A stretch of DNA of 64,000 nt from Reichenbachiella carrageenanivorans. GTDB taxonomy: Bacteria; Bacteroidota; Bacteroidia; Cytophagales; Cyclobacteriaceae. The DNA is taken from positions 1,986,001-2,050,000 of the forward strand of contig NZ_CP106735.1 in assembly GCF_025639805.1 (NCBI RefSeq). The letters run 5' to 3'. This document shows positions 17,586 through 26,397 of this stretch, piece after piece. Each line of letters starts with the position of its first letter. Positions within the stretch are counted from its first letter, which is position 1. The translations under genes were made by a program, and so were the position numbers. The notes below the pieces were generated by a model. It ran no database searches, was not told where the DNA came from, and saw only the letters and a list, made by a program, of their open reading frames with translations.

Positions 17586-20500
17586 ATGTTTATGAAACAA
17601 ACAATAACTTATGTTTTTGCCTTGGTGTTCTTAGGCTGTCTTAGCATCTCTGATGCGTGGGGACAGGAAAGAACGGTACGAGGCAAGGTGACCGATGATG
17701 CAGGAGAGGGCCTACCAGGAGCCACAGTCATCATTTCAGGTCAGACCAACGGAGCTGTAACCGACTTGAACGGCGAGTACTCACTAAGTGTACCTGGCGA
17801 GGGTGGTGAGCTAATCTTTTCGTTCATCGGATATGAAGACCAAAACCAATCTATAGGCAACCGAAGCATCATAGACGTACAAATGGTAGAGAGTGCCTCT
17901 CAGCTATCCGAAGTGGTAGTAGTGGGATATGGTTCTCAAGAAAAAGGGAAGGTAACAGGATCGATTTCTACAGTAGATGCTAAGAATATCGAAAACCTTC
18001 CTGCCCCAAGTTTTGATCAAGCGATCCAAGGACAAATAGCTGGTGTCAATATTCAGTCTTCTAGCGGAGCACCAGGAGCGGCTATGTCTATCAAGATTCG
18101 TGGCCAAAATTCAGTTAACCTGAGTAGTCAGCCTCTATACATTGTAGATGGTATGATCATTTCTGGCAATGATGATGTTGGTTTGGCAGGAGGTAGAAAT
18201 CAGGGAGGAATTAATATTATGTCCACCTTGAATTCTAATGACATCGAATCTGTAACTGTACTTAAAGATATCGCTTCAGCTGCCATTTATGGTGCTAGAG
18301 CAGGAAACGGTGTCATTGTAATTACAACTAAAAAGGGGGGGGACATAGAGCCTAAATTGAATTTCAATGCCTACTATGGTGTTCAAAACTTAAGAAACAA
18401 ATTGGATTTGGCCACTGGAGATGAATACAGAGCGCATCAACTGGCGGCAGGATCTACCTACCCAAGTTTGACGAATAATGTAAATACCGATTGGCAAGAT
18501 GAACTATTTGTAGGTGGTACTGATGCTTCGGTTTCTTCTGAAGATCTATCTATATCTGGAGGAACAGAAAACACTAGCTATTTTGTCAGCATCAATCATT
18601 ACAAAAACAATGGTATCATACTCAATACAGGTATGGAACGATTGGGGATCAGAGCCAATACAGAGACCACATACGGAATACTGAAATGGGGCAATAATAT
18701 GTATGTGTCCAACACGAATGTAGACCGTATGGCCAATTCTGATGCTACTCCACTGAGCTTGGCGGTGCGTATGCCTTCTAACATTACGTTGTATGACGAC
18801 AACAATGTTGGTGGATTCGGCGGGCCTGATGGTGATGATAGCGACCAGGTCAAGAACCCTGTCGGTATTCAAGAATTGAACTCTGCGTCAAACAACAGAT
18901 TGAGAGTAGTGGGCAATACTTATTTGGAATTGGAATTATTGGAAGGCCTAAAACTTAGAAATAATTTTGGTTTCGACGTTACCTCGGGCTATAGCCGATT
19001 TTTCTCTCCAACATGGAATAGTGGCACGAGCCCTTCGGATTTGTCTTTGATTGAGTACAGATCTGACGATCGATCATGGTTGTACGATGGCACCTTGTCT
19101 TACGACAAATCTATGGGAGACCACAGTTTCGGAATTATGGCTGGTTTTTCTGCTCAAGAATTTAGCTTTAAAACTTTAGGAGCATCTACTATTCCATCTG
19201 TAGCTTCTACGCCAGTCTCTGGCGCTAACTCTGAAGTATCTCAAGTAGATGGTAATGAGTACACCAATACCATTGCTTCTTATTTTGGAAGAGTAAATTA
19301 TAGCTTTAGGGATAAGTATATCTTCCAAGCAGTGATTAGAAGAGACGGTATCTCAAAATTCAACGATGGGTATAAGTGGGGAACCTTTCCTTCTTTATCT
19401 GCAGCGTGGAGAGTAGGAGACGAAGGCTTTATGGATGCTGTCCCAGTGATCAGCGACATGAAGCTAAGAGCAAGTTATGGTCAGGCGGGTAATGCAAATG
19501 TAGGTGCATATGCGGCTCAGAACACACTAAACTCACAAGCGAGATACGTACTGAACGGTAGTCAAACTGTAGTAGGCACCACGATGAGCAACGAGAGAAC
19601 TGCACAAAGCCTTTCTTGGGAAACAGTTACAGAGTGGGATTTAGGCCTTGATTTCGGACTGTTCGACAACAAACTTATTTTGAATGTTGATTATTACAAT
19701 AAGGAAACTTCTGACTTGCTTTTAAGAGGTGCAGTTCCTTCTACAACTGGATTTGGTCAGTTCTTGTCCAATGTAGGTTCTATGACCAACAAAGGATTTG
19801 ACTTCACAGCTTTGTACCAGACCAAAATTGGTGATCTAGATTTGACTTTCAATGGTAACCTTGGAATCGTGAATAATGAGATTACTACACTTGCAGATGG
19901 TAATGACATTCTTTCTAACAACTGGGGAGGAATCAATCAGTCTAATCGAGTAATTCAAAGAGAAGGTGAAGAAGCTGGTTCTTTTTATGGTTTGATATTT
20001 GACGGTCTCTATCAGGCAGATGAAGTAGATGGAAATAATGTGGTGATCCACAGAGCAGGTACACCAAAATTCAAGGATGTAAGTGGCCCAGATGGAAACC
20101 CTGACGGCGTAATCGACAACAATGATAACGTAATTCTTGGTAGTCCAATTCCTGACTTTACTTACGGATTTGGAATGAATGCTCAATATAAAGGGTTTGA
20201 TTTCGCACTGAGTTTCTACGGAATGTCTGGTAATGAAATCTTTTCTACGACAAAGTTCAATCAAATAGGTTTTTATAGAACCTACAACGTAGGCTCACAA
20301 GCCATGAACGCTTGGACTCCAACTAACACGAATACTGATGTACCAAGAGCAGACTTGTCTGATGCAGAAGCTACAGATATTTCTAGCAGATGGGTCGAGG
20401 ATGGATCATTCTTGAGATTGAAAAACGTTCAGCTAGGTTATACCTTCAACCCCGAAGCTTTCGGAGGCACCTTTTCTAGACTTAGAGTTTACGTAAGTGG

Positions 20501-20630
20501 CAACAACCTACTCGTATTCTCTAAGTATGATGATTGGGGCTATGATCCTGAAGTAGGAGCAGGTGGTTTGGATGAAATCACTTATCCTCAGGCTACATCT
20601 TTTGTAGCGGGTATTAATGTTCAATTTTAA
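17586..20630 (+). CDS. SusC-like TonB-dependent outer-membrane glycan transporter
   Basis: SusC-type barrels import oligosaccharides through the outer membrane, powered by TonB. An in-frame ATG at 17544 exists, but the ATGs at 17586/17592 place the signal peptide (M-K-Q-T-I-T, hydrophobic core, W-G-Q) at the N-terminus. The mature protein starts with a CarboxypepD_reg-like domain (V-R-G-K-V-T-D-D to I-G-Y-E), then the TonB-box/plug region with V-V-V-G-Y-G-S-Q, I-R-G-Q-N-S-V and P-L-Y-I-V-D-G, followed by a 22-strand-type barrel ending in aromatic F (V-Q-F). The length, about 1010 residues, is usual. susD follows after eight bases. Together they are the hallmark of a polysaccharide utilisation locus. 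Confidence 0.95.
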   Translation: MFMKQTITYVFALVFLGCLSISDAWGQERTVRGKVTDDAGEGLPGATVIISGQTNGAVTDLNGEYSLSVPGEGGELIFSFIGYEDQNQSIGNRSIIDVQMVESASQLSEVVVVGYGSQEKGKVTGSISTVDAKNIENLPAPSFDQAIQGQIAGVNIQSSSGAPGAAMSIKIRGQNSVNLSSQPLYIVDGMIISGNDDVGLAGGRNQGGINIMSTLNSNDIESVTVLKDIASAAIYGARAGNGVIVITTKKGGDIEPKLNFNAYYGVQNLRNKLDLATGDEYRAHQLAAGSTYPSLTNNVNTDWQDELFVGGTDASVSSEDLSISGGTENTSYFVSINHYKNNGIILNTGMERLGIRANTETTYGILKWGNNMYVSNTNVDRMANSDATPLSLAVRMPSNITLYDDNNVGGFGGPDGDDSDQVKNPVGIQELNSASNNRLRVVGNTYLELELLEGLKLRNNFGFDVTSGYSRFFSPTWNSGTSPSDLSLIEYRSDDRSWLYDGTLSYDKSMGDHSFGIMAGFSAQEFSFKTLGASTIPSVASTPVSGANSEVSQVDGNEYTNTIASYFGRVNYSFRDKYIFQAVIRRDGISKFNDGYKWGTFPSLSAAWRVGDEGFMDAVPVISDMKLRASYGQAGNANVGAYAAQNTLNSQARYVLNGSQTVVGTTMSNERTAQSLSWETVTEWDLGLDFGLFDNKLILNVDYYNKETSDLLLRGAVPSTTGFGQFLSNVGSMTNKGFDFTALYQTKIGDLDLTFNGNLGIVNNEITTLADGNDILSNNWGGINQSNRVIQREGEEAGSFYGLIFDGLYQADEVDGNNVVIHRAGTPKFKDVSGPDGNPDGVIDNNDNVILGSPIPDFTYGFGMNAQYKGFDFALSFYGMSGNEIFSTTKFNQIGFYRTYNVGSQAMNAWTPTNTNTDVPRADLSDAEATDISSRWVEDGSFLRLKNVQLGYTFNPEAFGGTFSRLRVYVSGNNLLVFSKYDDWGYDPEVGAGGLDEITYPQATSFVAGINVQF

Positions 20631-20638
20631 TTTTAGCA

Positions 20639-22195
20639 ATGATGATAAAAAAATATTTAAGGTATTCCTTAGCGATTACCATAGCATTTGGACTAAATGC
20701 TTGCGGAGACTTCTTGACAGAAGAAAACCCAAACAGTCCGAATACAGAGAGCTACTATAAGGTAGAGGCTGAATTGGTACAGGCGGTCAACGGGACATAC
20801 GCCACGTTGCAACGACAAAATTTGTATAAACGACAGTACAATACGATAGGCTATTTGGGTGGAGACTTTTTCCCAACAGATGGAGCTGGATCATGGTCTA
20901 CTTTGTATTATTTCGATATCAATCCTAATACTTCGGATTTTGTCTCAAGTTCATGGCCTGATCTCTATTTAGGAGTAGCTAGAGCCAACAATGCCCTAGA
21001 GGTATTGGAAGCAGCATCTGATGATGTGATTAGTCCTGAAAAGAAAGCCAGATTGCTAGGTGAAGCACACTTTCTAAGAGGCCTGTTCTACTTCCACTTG
21101 GTTACTATATATGGTTCAGTACCATATATCGATCATGTAGTGAAAGATAAAACAGATGCTGAATTTAAGCCTGCAAAAGTTGACGTCGCTGTTCTTTGGG
21201 ATAAAATCGAAGAAGATTTTGAAACAGCAGTAACACTGCTTCCTAAATTCGATGCATACGAAGGTGAAGATATCGGTAGAGCCAGTAAAGGTTCGGCTCA
21301 AGGATTTTTAGGAAAAGCACACGTTTACCAAAAAGATTGGGCTGCGGCAGTCACAGTTTTAGGCGATTTAGTAAACTCTCCAGCAGTGTATGGAGCCTAT
21401 GATTTGGTGCCTAACTATAGCGACAACTTTACGGCTGTGAATGAGAATAACGTGGAGTCTCTATTTGAGGTGCAGTTTGTCAATGGATTCGGCTTTGAGT
21501 GGGGTGGTGATGACAACGGTGGAGATACTGAAGGCGGTATGTTCGGTACTCACTTTAGCCCATATCAGTTCGGAAATGCACGTCCAAGTGACGAGGTTAA
21601 TGCGTTTTTTGATGCCAATCTTACAGGTACTGATGTAAGAAGGTTTTATACGATTGCTAGAGTAGGCGATGACTGGAATGGACAAACCGTTTATTTGAGT
21701 GATGATGAAACTACTGGTGACGCACCTGATGGGGAGCCTGCTTTTAGCCCTCGAATCAGAAACTCTGGTGGTGACTCTGGCATTAGAAAATATGTAGATG
21801 GAACAGCTGAACCGAACTTAAATTCGGATAACAACATCCGATTGATGCGATTTGCTGATGTATTGCTGCTTTATGCGGAAGCACTCAACAACACAGGATC
21901 AACATCTGCTGCTTATGGTCCTCTGAATCGTGTAAGAACAAGAGCTGGAGCTACTGCATTGACTGCAGGATCGGACGAGAATGCTCTTGCAGCTCAGATC
22001 AAAACCGAGCGTAGACTTGAGCTGACTTTCGAAGGCTTCAGGTTCCTCGATATGGTGAGGTGGGGAGACATTGGAGGCAGTACTTCTTTTACTGACAGAG
22101 GTTTTGAAGCGAATAAACATGAGACACTTCCTATTCCTGCTAGCGATTTGCTAGTGAATGAGAATTTGAAACAAAACGATGCTTATTTGCAATAA
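20639..22195 (+). CDS. SusD/RagB-like surface glycan-binding lipoprotein
   Basis: SusD proteins cap the SusC barrel and bind glycan at the cell surface. The lipobox L-N-A-C at about residues 19-22 is followed by G-D-F-L-T, the usual SusD start. The body shows family landmarks: G-E-A-H-F-L-R-G-L-F-Y-F-H-L-V near 140, Y-G-S-V-P-Y near 157, R-L-M-R-F-A-D-V-L-L-L-Y-A-E-A-L-N near 400, and E-R-R-L-E-L-T-F-E-G-F-R-F-L-D-M-V-R near 455. The end, Y-L-Q after Q-N-D, is also typical. It is coupled to susC (eight-base gap) and is followed by a strong terminator, so susCD is a self-contained transcript with an unmapped promoter upstream. Confidence 0.95.
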   Translation: MMIKKYLRYSLAITIAFGLNACGDFLTEENPNSPNTESYYKVEAELVQAVNGTYATLQRQNLYKRQYNTIGYLGGDFFPTDGAGSWSTLYYFDINPNTSDFVSSSWPDLYLGVARANNALEVLEAASDDVISPEKKARLLGEAHFLRGLFYFHLVTIYGSVPYIDHVVKDKTDAEFKPAKVDVAVLWDKIEEDFETAVTLLPKFDAYEGEDIGRASKGSAQGFLGKAHVYQKDWAAAVTVLGDLVNSPAVYGAYDLVPNYSDNFTAVNENNVESLFEVQFVNGFGFEWGGDDNGGDTEGGMFGTHFSPYQFGNARPSDEVNAFFDANLTGTDVRRFYTIARVGDDWNGQTVYLSDDETTGDAPDGEPAFSPRIRNSGGDSGIRKYVDGTAEPNLNSDNNIRLMRFADVLLLYAEALNNTGSTSAAYGPLNRVRTRAGATALTAGSDENALAAQIKTERRLELTFEGFRFLDMVRWGDIGGSTSFTDRGFEANKHETLPIPASDLLVNENLKQNDAYLQ

Positions 22196-22226
22196 TTAAG
22201 CGTTAAAAAATAAATTTAAAACGTAA

Positions 22227-22260
22227 AGAGGCTGCCCATTTGAGACAGCCTCTTTTGTTT
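22227..22260 (+). terminator. Rho-independent terminator of susCD
   Basis: AGAGGCTG and CAGCCTCT pair around CCCATTTGAGA and are followed by TTTTGTTTTTT. It lies about 30 bases after the susD stop. Confidence 0.9.
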
Positions 22261-22364
22261 TTTCAAAATATCTATCCTCATATTTTACCCAAATACCTTC
22301 ATATATATTATCATTGAGCCTAAATCATGTGAGAAGTAGATTGTAACTGAGGAGAAAAGGAATT

Positions 22365-23459
22365 ATGAAGATTGCATTATTTACCTGGGCTATTATTCAA
22401 AGCTTTTTGATTGGGAGCTTGCTGTTGATCAACAACAAAAGCAGGTCGAATAAATACCTTTCGGCCTTTTTCATCATGGTGGGCGTAAAGGTGCTTGGGC
22501 AATATCTCATGCGCTTCACAGCACTTAAATACGCTATTCCACATATCATTTTCATCGCAGATATTATCGATTTTGTTGAGCCAGTTTTGGTGCTGTTTTA
22601 CCTCAGAATCATTTTTGACCTCCCTGTAGAAAAGAAAGACTTTTGGCGTCTTACCCCAGGTGCGCTGATGGCTGTTTTTGCGGTGTCATTTACCTTATAT
22701 GTCAACGATACTGCGGCTCTATTTGATACTTATATTAGTTCCGTTCCTCATCAGGTGGTTTTGACTTTTATTTTGGTGTGGAAAATATTTGTCTTATTAG
22801 AAGTGCATGTGCTCATTTTTGGAAAAAACAAAGTGGCAGTACAGACTAAACAGCAAAAATCTTTGCTCTGGCCCAAGATTTTAGCAATTTTTCTACTTAT
22901 TTCTACTTTGGGAATTTTAGGCAACGTGCTCTATCATGTCTCAGATTTGCCTGGTAGCCCCAATGAGACCTTCAGGTTGCTGCTCGAGTACGAGTATATC
23001 ATCTTTAACTGTAGTTTGGTTTTTGCTACGGCTTATTTCTTTTTAGAAGATCCCAAATTGTTCAAAGGTATTGTCTTGGGGAAAGGAAAGTCTAATGATG
23101 ATTTCCCAGGAGGTGACTATTATTTCAAAAAACTAAACAAACTGCTAGAAGAAGACCGAATTCACCTTGACAGTGAGCTGACTGAGCATGGATTTGCGGA
23201 GGTGTTGTCTATTCAGCCTTACTTGCTTTCTAAGCTGGTCAACAAGTACCTTGGAAAATCCTACAGTGAGTTGATAAATGAATATAGAATAGCAGAGGCC
23301 AAGAAAATTTTATCTACAGAAAAAGGTCAAAATATGACCATTTATGCTGTAGCTGTAGATAGTGGTTTCCGTTCAGAATCTGTATTCTACGTCAACTTCA
23401 AAAAAATCACAGGACAAACACCCACGCAATTTAAAAAAGAGCATAAAAAGAAACAGTAA
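22365..23459 (+). CDS. Membrane-anchored AraC-family transcriptional regulator
   Basis: It has the same architecture as 14149-15273: about seven hydrophobic segments in residues 1-235, a short linker, and a C-terminal AraC/XylS domain with E-H-G-F-A-E-V-L-S-I-Q-P-Y-L-L-S in the first HTH and Y-A-V-A-V-D-S-G-F-R-S-E-S-V-F-Y in the second, ending T-G-Q-T-P-T-Q-F. ATG 22365 starts directly at the first helix. Its place between susCD and the NCS1/sulfatase operon makes it the likely local regulator, though the sequence gives no direct proof. It converges with the mutarotase-like gene. Confidence 0.85.
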   Translation: MKIALFTWAIIQSFLIGSLLLINNKSRSNKYLSAFFIMVGVKVLGQYLMRFTALKYAIPHIIFIADIIDFVEPVLVLFYLRIIFDLPVEKKDFWRLTPGALMAVFAVSFTLYVNDTAALFDTYISSVPHQVVLTFILVWKIFVLLEVHVLIFGKNKVAVQTKQQKSLLWPKILAIFLLISTLGILGNVLYHVSDLPGSPNETFRLLLEYEYIIFNCSLVFATAYFFLEDPKLFKGIVLGKGKSNDDFPGGDYYFKKLNKLLEEDRIHLDSELTEHGFAEVLSIQPYLLSKLVNKYLGKSYSELINEYRIAEAKKILSTEKGQNMTIYAVAVDSGFRSESVFYVNFKKITGQTPTQFKKEHKKKQ

Positions 23460-23526
23460 GCCATCTTTATGGCTTGCTCTGCGGATGTACGTGCTTATAT
23501 TTTAGCATTCAAGATTTGAAAAAGGA

Positions 23527-24639
23527 TCAATATTTGATCGATTCTTTCGTTTCTTGTCCTGATTTTGTAAACGAAATATCTATTTCAGTATCGTTAAATT
23601 GGATATCGTCTACACCTTCGAAGGACTTGTCTATTTTAAGTAAAAACATTTTATAGGATTTCGATTTGGTTTCGCCAGCATCGATAAACTCAAATGAATT
23701 TTGACCAAAAAATCTAGAGTCTGTGGTCATCATATATTCAAAAGATTGCCACATTCCACAAGTAGCAAATTCAAGTGCTCGCCCCTTTACCTTACCTTCT
23801 TCAAACTGATGCCAGATATTGAGCCAGGGATAATCTTTCTTGTCCCAGATATAACCAATAAGCAAACCGTCTTCGCGGTTGGCGATGGTTGCCCATGCTG
23901 TAGTGGTAGAATCAGGAAATATGTGAGAGCTGTTGAAAGTTTTTTCGATTTGTTTCGAGGGTCTCAAGTCTACTTCCACGTCTGGCAATTGTGCCATAGG
24001 CCAGTCATAACTTGTTGCTTCAATGTCTTCGTAGGTGGCTCTTCGATAGTCTCCATTTTGATAAAAACCTTTTCCAGCATTACTACTTATAATTGTCTTT
24101 TGATTGATAAACTGACCGCCAAACGTAGCATGCTGAAGCATGTTGTAAGGTCGGCCTATCGGTAGCTGATTAGTTACCGTTTCAGTCACCTCAAGTACTG
24201 GGGCAGTTTCTGAAAGCGTGACTGTTCGCAGCACTTCTAGCTGTTGGTTAGGTTCTAGGCAGTGAGTGATGACTTGCTGTGTCTCTTTTGTCTGTGTTTG
24301 TACAATATCCCACACTTCTGTATTTACTTCACCATAAAATTTCAATCCGGCTTTTTTCTCCCCATCTGTAGGCATACCCCAAGTGCCTAGGCATAAAAAT
24401 TGTCCTCTAAAAGGAAAGCTACCTATGTTGGTGTCGGGAAGACGCTCTATAGGCAAGGACCAGTCCAGTGGGTTTAGTTTTTGGTCTTGAAATTCAAATT
24501 TTAAGAAAGCAGAGCCCTCCAAGGCCATTTCAAAAGTTACTTTTTCGTTTTTTAATAGAATAGTATTTGACTTTGTCATTGCTCCGTAAATAATGAGAAT
24601 AGCAGGTGCTATCCATAATAAATGTTTGCTATTGAACAT
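23527..24639 (-). CDS. Predicted galactose-mutarotase-like protein of unknown specificity
   Basis: I chose ATG 24639 (M-F-N-S-K-H-L-L-W-I-A-P-A); a longer open frame reaching 25083 runs antisense to the permease gene and has an implausible composition. The first 20 residues form a membrane anchor or uncleaved signal. The remaining 350 are all-beta in character: E-V-T-E-T-V-T-N, then M-L-Q-H-A-T-F-G-G near 190, P-W-L-N-I-W-H-Q-F near 290, and C-G-M-W-Q-S-F near 315. Aldose-1-epimerase-like proteins have conserved histidines in comparable beta-sandwich positions, so a mutarotase or sugar-binding role is the best guess. The family assignment is weak. It is divergent from the NCS1 permease gene and may help process sugars taken up by the locus. 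Confidence 0.5.
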   Translation of the reverse strand: MFNSKHLLWIAPAILIIYGAMTKSNTILLKNEKVTFEMALEGSAFLKFEFQDQKLNPLDWSLPIERLPDTNIGSFPFRGQFLCLGTWGMPTDGEKKAGLKFYGEVNTEVWDIVQTQTKETQQVITHCLEPNQQLEVLRTVTLSETAPVLEVTETVTNQLPIGRPYNMLQHATFGGQFINQKTIISSNAGKGFYQNGDYRRATYEDIEATSYDWPMAQLPDVEVDLRPSKQIEKTFNSSHIFPDSTTTAWATIANREDGLLIGYIWDKKDYPWLNIWHQFEEGKVKGRALEFATCGMWQSFEYMMTTDSRFFGQNSFEFIDAGETKSKSYKMFLLKIDKSFEGVDDIQFNDTEIDISFTKSGQETKESIKY

Positions 24640-24802
24640 ATTAGATTTGATTTGAAGATGTGAATTTGCTGAATTCTGCTCGTATTTTTCTTTGTATTTC
24701 CAAATCACAAGAATATGTAATTCCAGAGTGTACATATTCACATTTGAAATACTGTGCTTCACGATACACCTGAGGCGATACATTAGATATAAAGACGAAA
24801 TA

Positions 24803-26221
24803 ATGGGAGTAAAAAAGTGGCTGAATTTTGAGGAGGCAAAAAATGTAGATGAATACGAAAGAGAACCCGTTCCTAAATCAAGTGTCAAGAGTTTTAAAGA
24901 GTTTGTAAGTCTCGTGGCAGGCGAACATATTGCGGGGACGGAGTTTGTTATTGGGCCTTTGTTTGTATTGCATGGTGTATCTGCTATCGATGTGTTTGTT
25001 GGCTTGTTGATAGGCAATATATTAGCCACATTGAGTTGGACTTTGATCTGTGCTCCAGCTGCTGTGAAGACTAGGTTGACCATTTTTTATCAATTAGAAA
25101 AAATATGCGGCTTCGGTCTGGTATCCATATATAATTTCATCAACGGATTACTTTTTGCCGTGGCTGCTGCAGCCATGATTGGCGTGTCAGCTTCAGCGAT
25201 CGGTATACTCTTCGGTGTCAAAGGCCCTGGGTTGACTAGCTTATACCCTGAGAGTTTTGAATGGGTAATGATTATAGTAGCCGTTGGGGCAGTGATTGCC
25301 ATAGTGGCCACTTTCGGGTTTGAAATCGTAGCCAAGTTTTCTTCACTTTTTGCACCTTGGATGCCATTTGTGTTTTTAGCAGCAGGATTGGCGGTTTTGC
25401 CACAGTTGGGTGTGACGAGTTTCGGTAATTTTTGGCAAGTAGCCAACGAGAGTATTTGGACAGGTACGCCTCAGGAAGGCGCAACGCAATATACTTTAAT
25501 TCATATCATTATATTTTCTTGGTTGTGTAACAATGCCATGCATATTGGCTTAGCAGATATGTCTATTTATAGGTATGCTAAAAAAGCTTCTTATGGGTTG
25601 GCATCTGCTTTTGGGATGTTTATTGGTCATTTTATGGCATGGATCGCTTCTGGTATCCTGTGTGCACTTGCCTTGAAACAAGGCAATACTAATCCTTCGC
25701 CAGGTGAAATAGCCTATCTGGGCGCAGGTGTAGCTGGGTTAATTTGCGTAGTGATTGCGGGATGGACAACGGCCAATCCAACTATCTACCGTGCGGGTTT
25801 GGCTGTGCAAGGTTTGATGCCTTCTACTAAAAGGTGGAAGATCACCGTGATCGTGGGTATCGCATCTACGACTTTGGCCTGTTTTCCTGCAATAGTAAGC
25901 AAGTTGGATCAATTTCTTGGTTGGTATGCACTAGTAGCAGCTCCCGTAGGGGCAGTAGTGATGGTGGATATTTTCTTGTTTCCCAAAATAAAAATGGTAT
26001 CTAATCTAGCTGAAGTAATCAAGTCGCCATTTAATCTATCTGTGTTTTTTACTTGGGCTATTGCCGTAGGGGTGAGCTATGGTATCTATGTTTATTTAGA
26101 TCTCGATTTCGCATTTTTTGTGGCTCTACCAGGTTGGTTGATTGGTGGCGTACTCTACGTCATTTTCGGTTATATCCAGCAAAAACTATTGTCTGAAAAA
26201 CTTAAATCCTTAGGAATATGA
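24803..26221 (+). CDS. NCS1-family permease (cytosine/purine/hydantoin-type cation symporter)
   Basis: NCS1 transporters import nucleobases and related small molecules with sodium or protons across the inner membrane. I chose ATG 24803 (M-G-V-K-K-W); an in-frame extension to 24692 has no membrane or family character. The 472 residues hold about twelve hydrophobic segments. The N-terminal region P-V-P-K-S-S-V-K-S-F-K-E-F followed by A-G-E-H-I-A-G-T-E-F and G-P-L-F-V-L-H-G fits the family, as does the later W-L-C-N-N-A-M-H-I-G-L-A-D. The substrate cannot be read. The stop overlaps the start of a small membrane protein gene by four bases (ATGA), the first of several tight junctions down to 31009. 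Occurrence in a glycan locus is unusual unless the glycan or nucleotide yields a base or modified sugar. Confidence 0.8.
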   Translation: MGVKKWLNFEEAKNVDEYEREPVPKSSVKSFKEFVSLVAGEHIAGTEFVIGPLFVLHGVSAIDVFVGLLIGNILATLSWTLICAPAAVKTRLTIFYQLEKICGFGLVSIYNFINGLLFAVAAAAMIGVSASAIGILFGVKGPGLTSLYPESFEWVMIIVAVGAVIAIVATFGFEIVAKFSSLFAPWMPFVFLAAGLAVLPQLGVTSFGNFWQVANESIWTGTPQEGATQYTLIHIIIFSWLCNNAMHIGLADMSIYRYAKKASYGLASAFGMFIGHFMAWIASGILCALALKQGNTNPSPGEIAYLGAGVAGLICVVIAGWTTANPTIYRAGLAVQGLMPSTKRWKITVIVGIASTTLACFPAIVSKLDQFLGWYALVAAPVGAVVMVDIFLFPKIKMVSNLAEVIKSPFNLSVFFTWAIAVGVSYGIYVYLDLDFAFFVALPGWLIGGVLYVIFGYIQQKLLSEKLKSLGI

Positions 26222-26397
26222 AATTAGTAATCAAATCACTCTCATTTCTTGGGTTGGCATTTACGGCTATTCCTTCCTTTTTTGTTTTGGCCGGAAGCCT
26301 ATCTATAGAGATGTATAAAACTTTAATGCTCGTTGGTACCGGAATGTGGTTGCTGACGGCTCCATTTTGGATTTTTAATAAAAAAGAAAATGCTTAA
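26218..26397 (+). CDS. Small 59-residue two-helix membrane protein
   Basis: The sequence starts M-K-L-V-I-K-S-L and holds two hydrophobic segments (about residues 7-26 and 34-53) separated by a short S-I-E-M-Y-K turn, ending F-N-K-K-E-N-A. The start overlaps the permease stop by four bases (ATGA), and the stop overlaps the next gene's start by eight bases. Such precise packing between two real genes strongly suggests a translated gene. By position it might be a small accessory subunit or stabiliser of the NCS1 permease (inference). I do not recognise a named family. Confidence 0.7.
   Translation: MKLVIKSLSFLGLAFTAIPSFFVLAGSLSIEMYKTLMLVGTGMWLLTAPFWIFNKKENA

Noticed and set aside
23458..23475. 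AAGCCAT-CTTT-ATGGCTT hairpin between convergent genes
   Set aside because: No T run on either strand, so not a convincing terminator.
24640..25083. N-terminal extension of the mutarotase-like frame
   Set aside because: It runs antisense to the NCS1 permease and gives a composition unlike a secreted enzyme; ATG 24639 is a better start.
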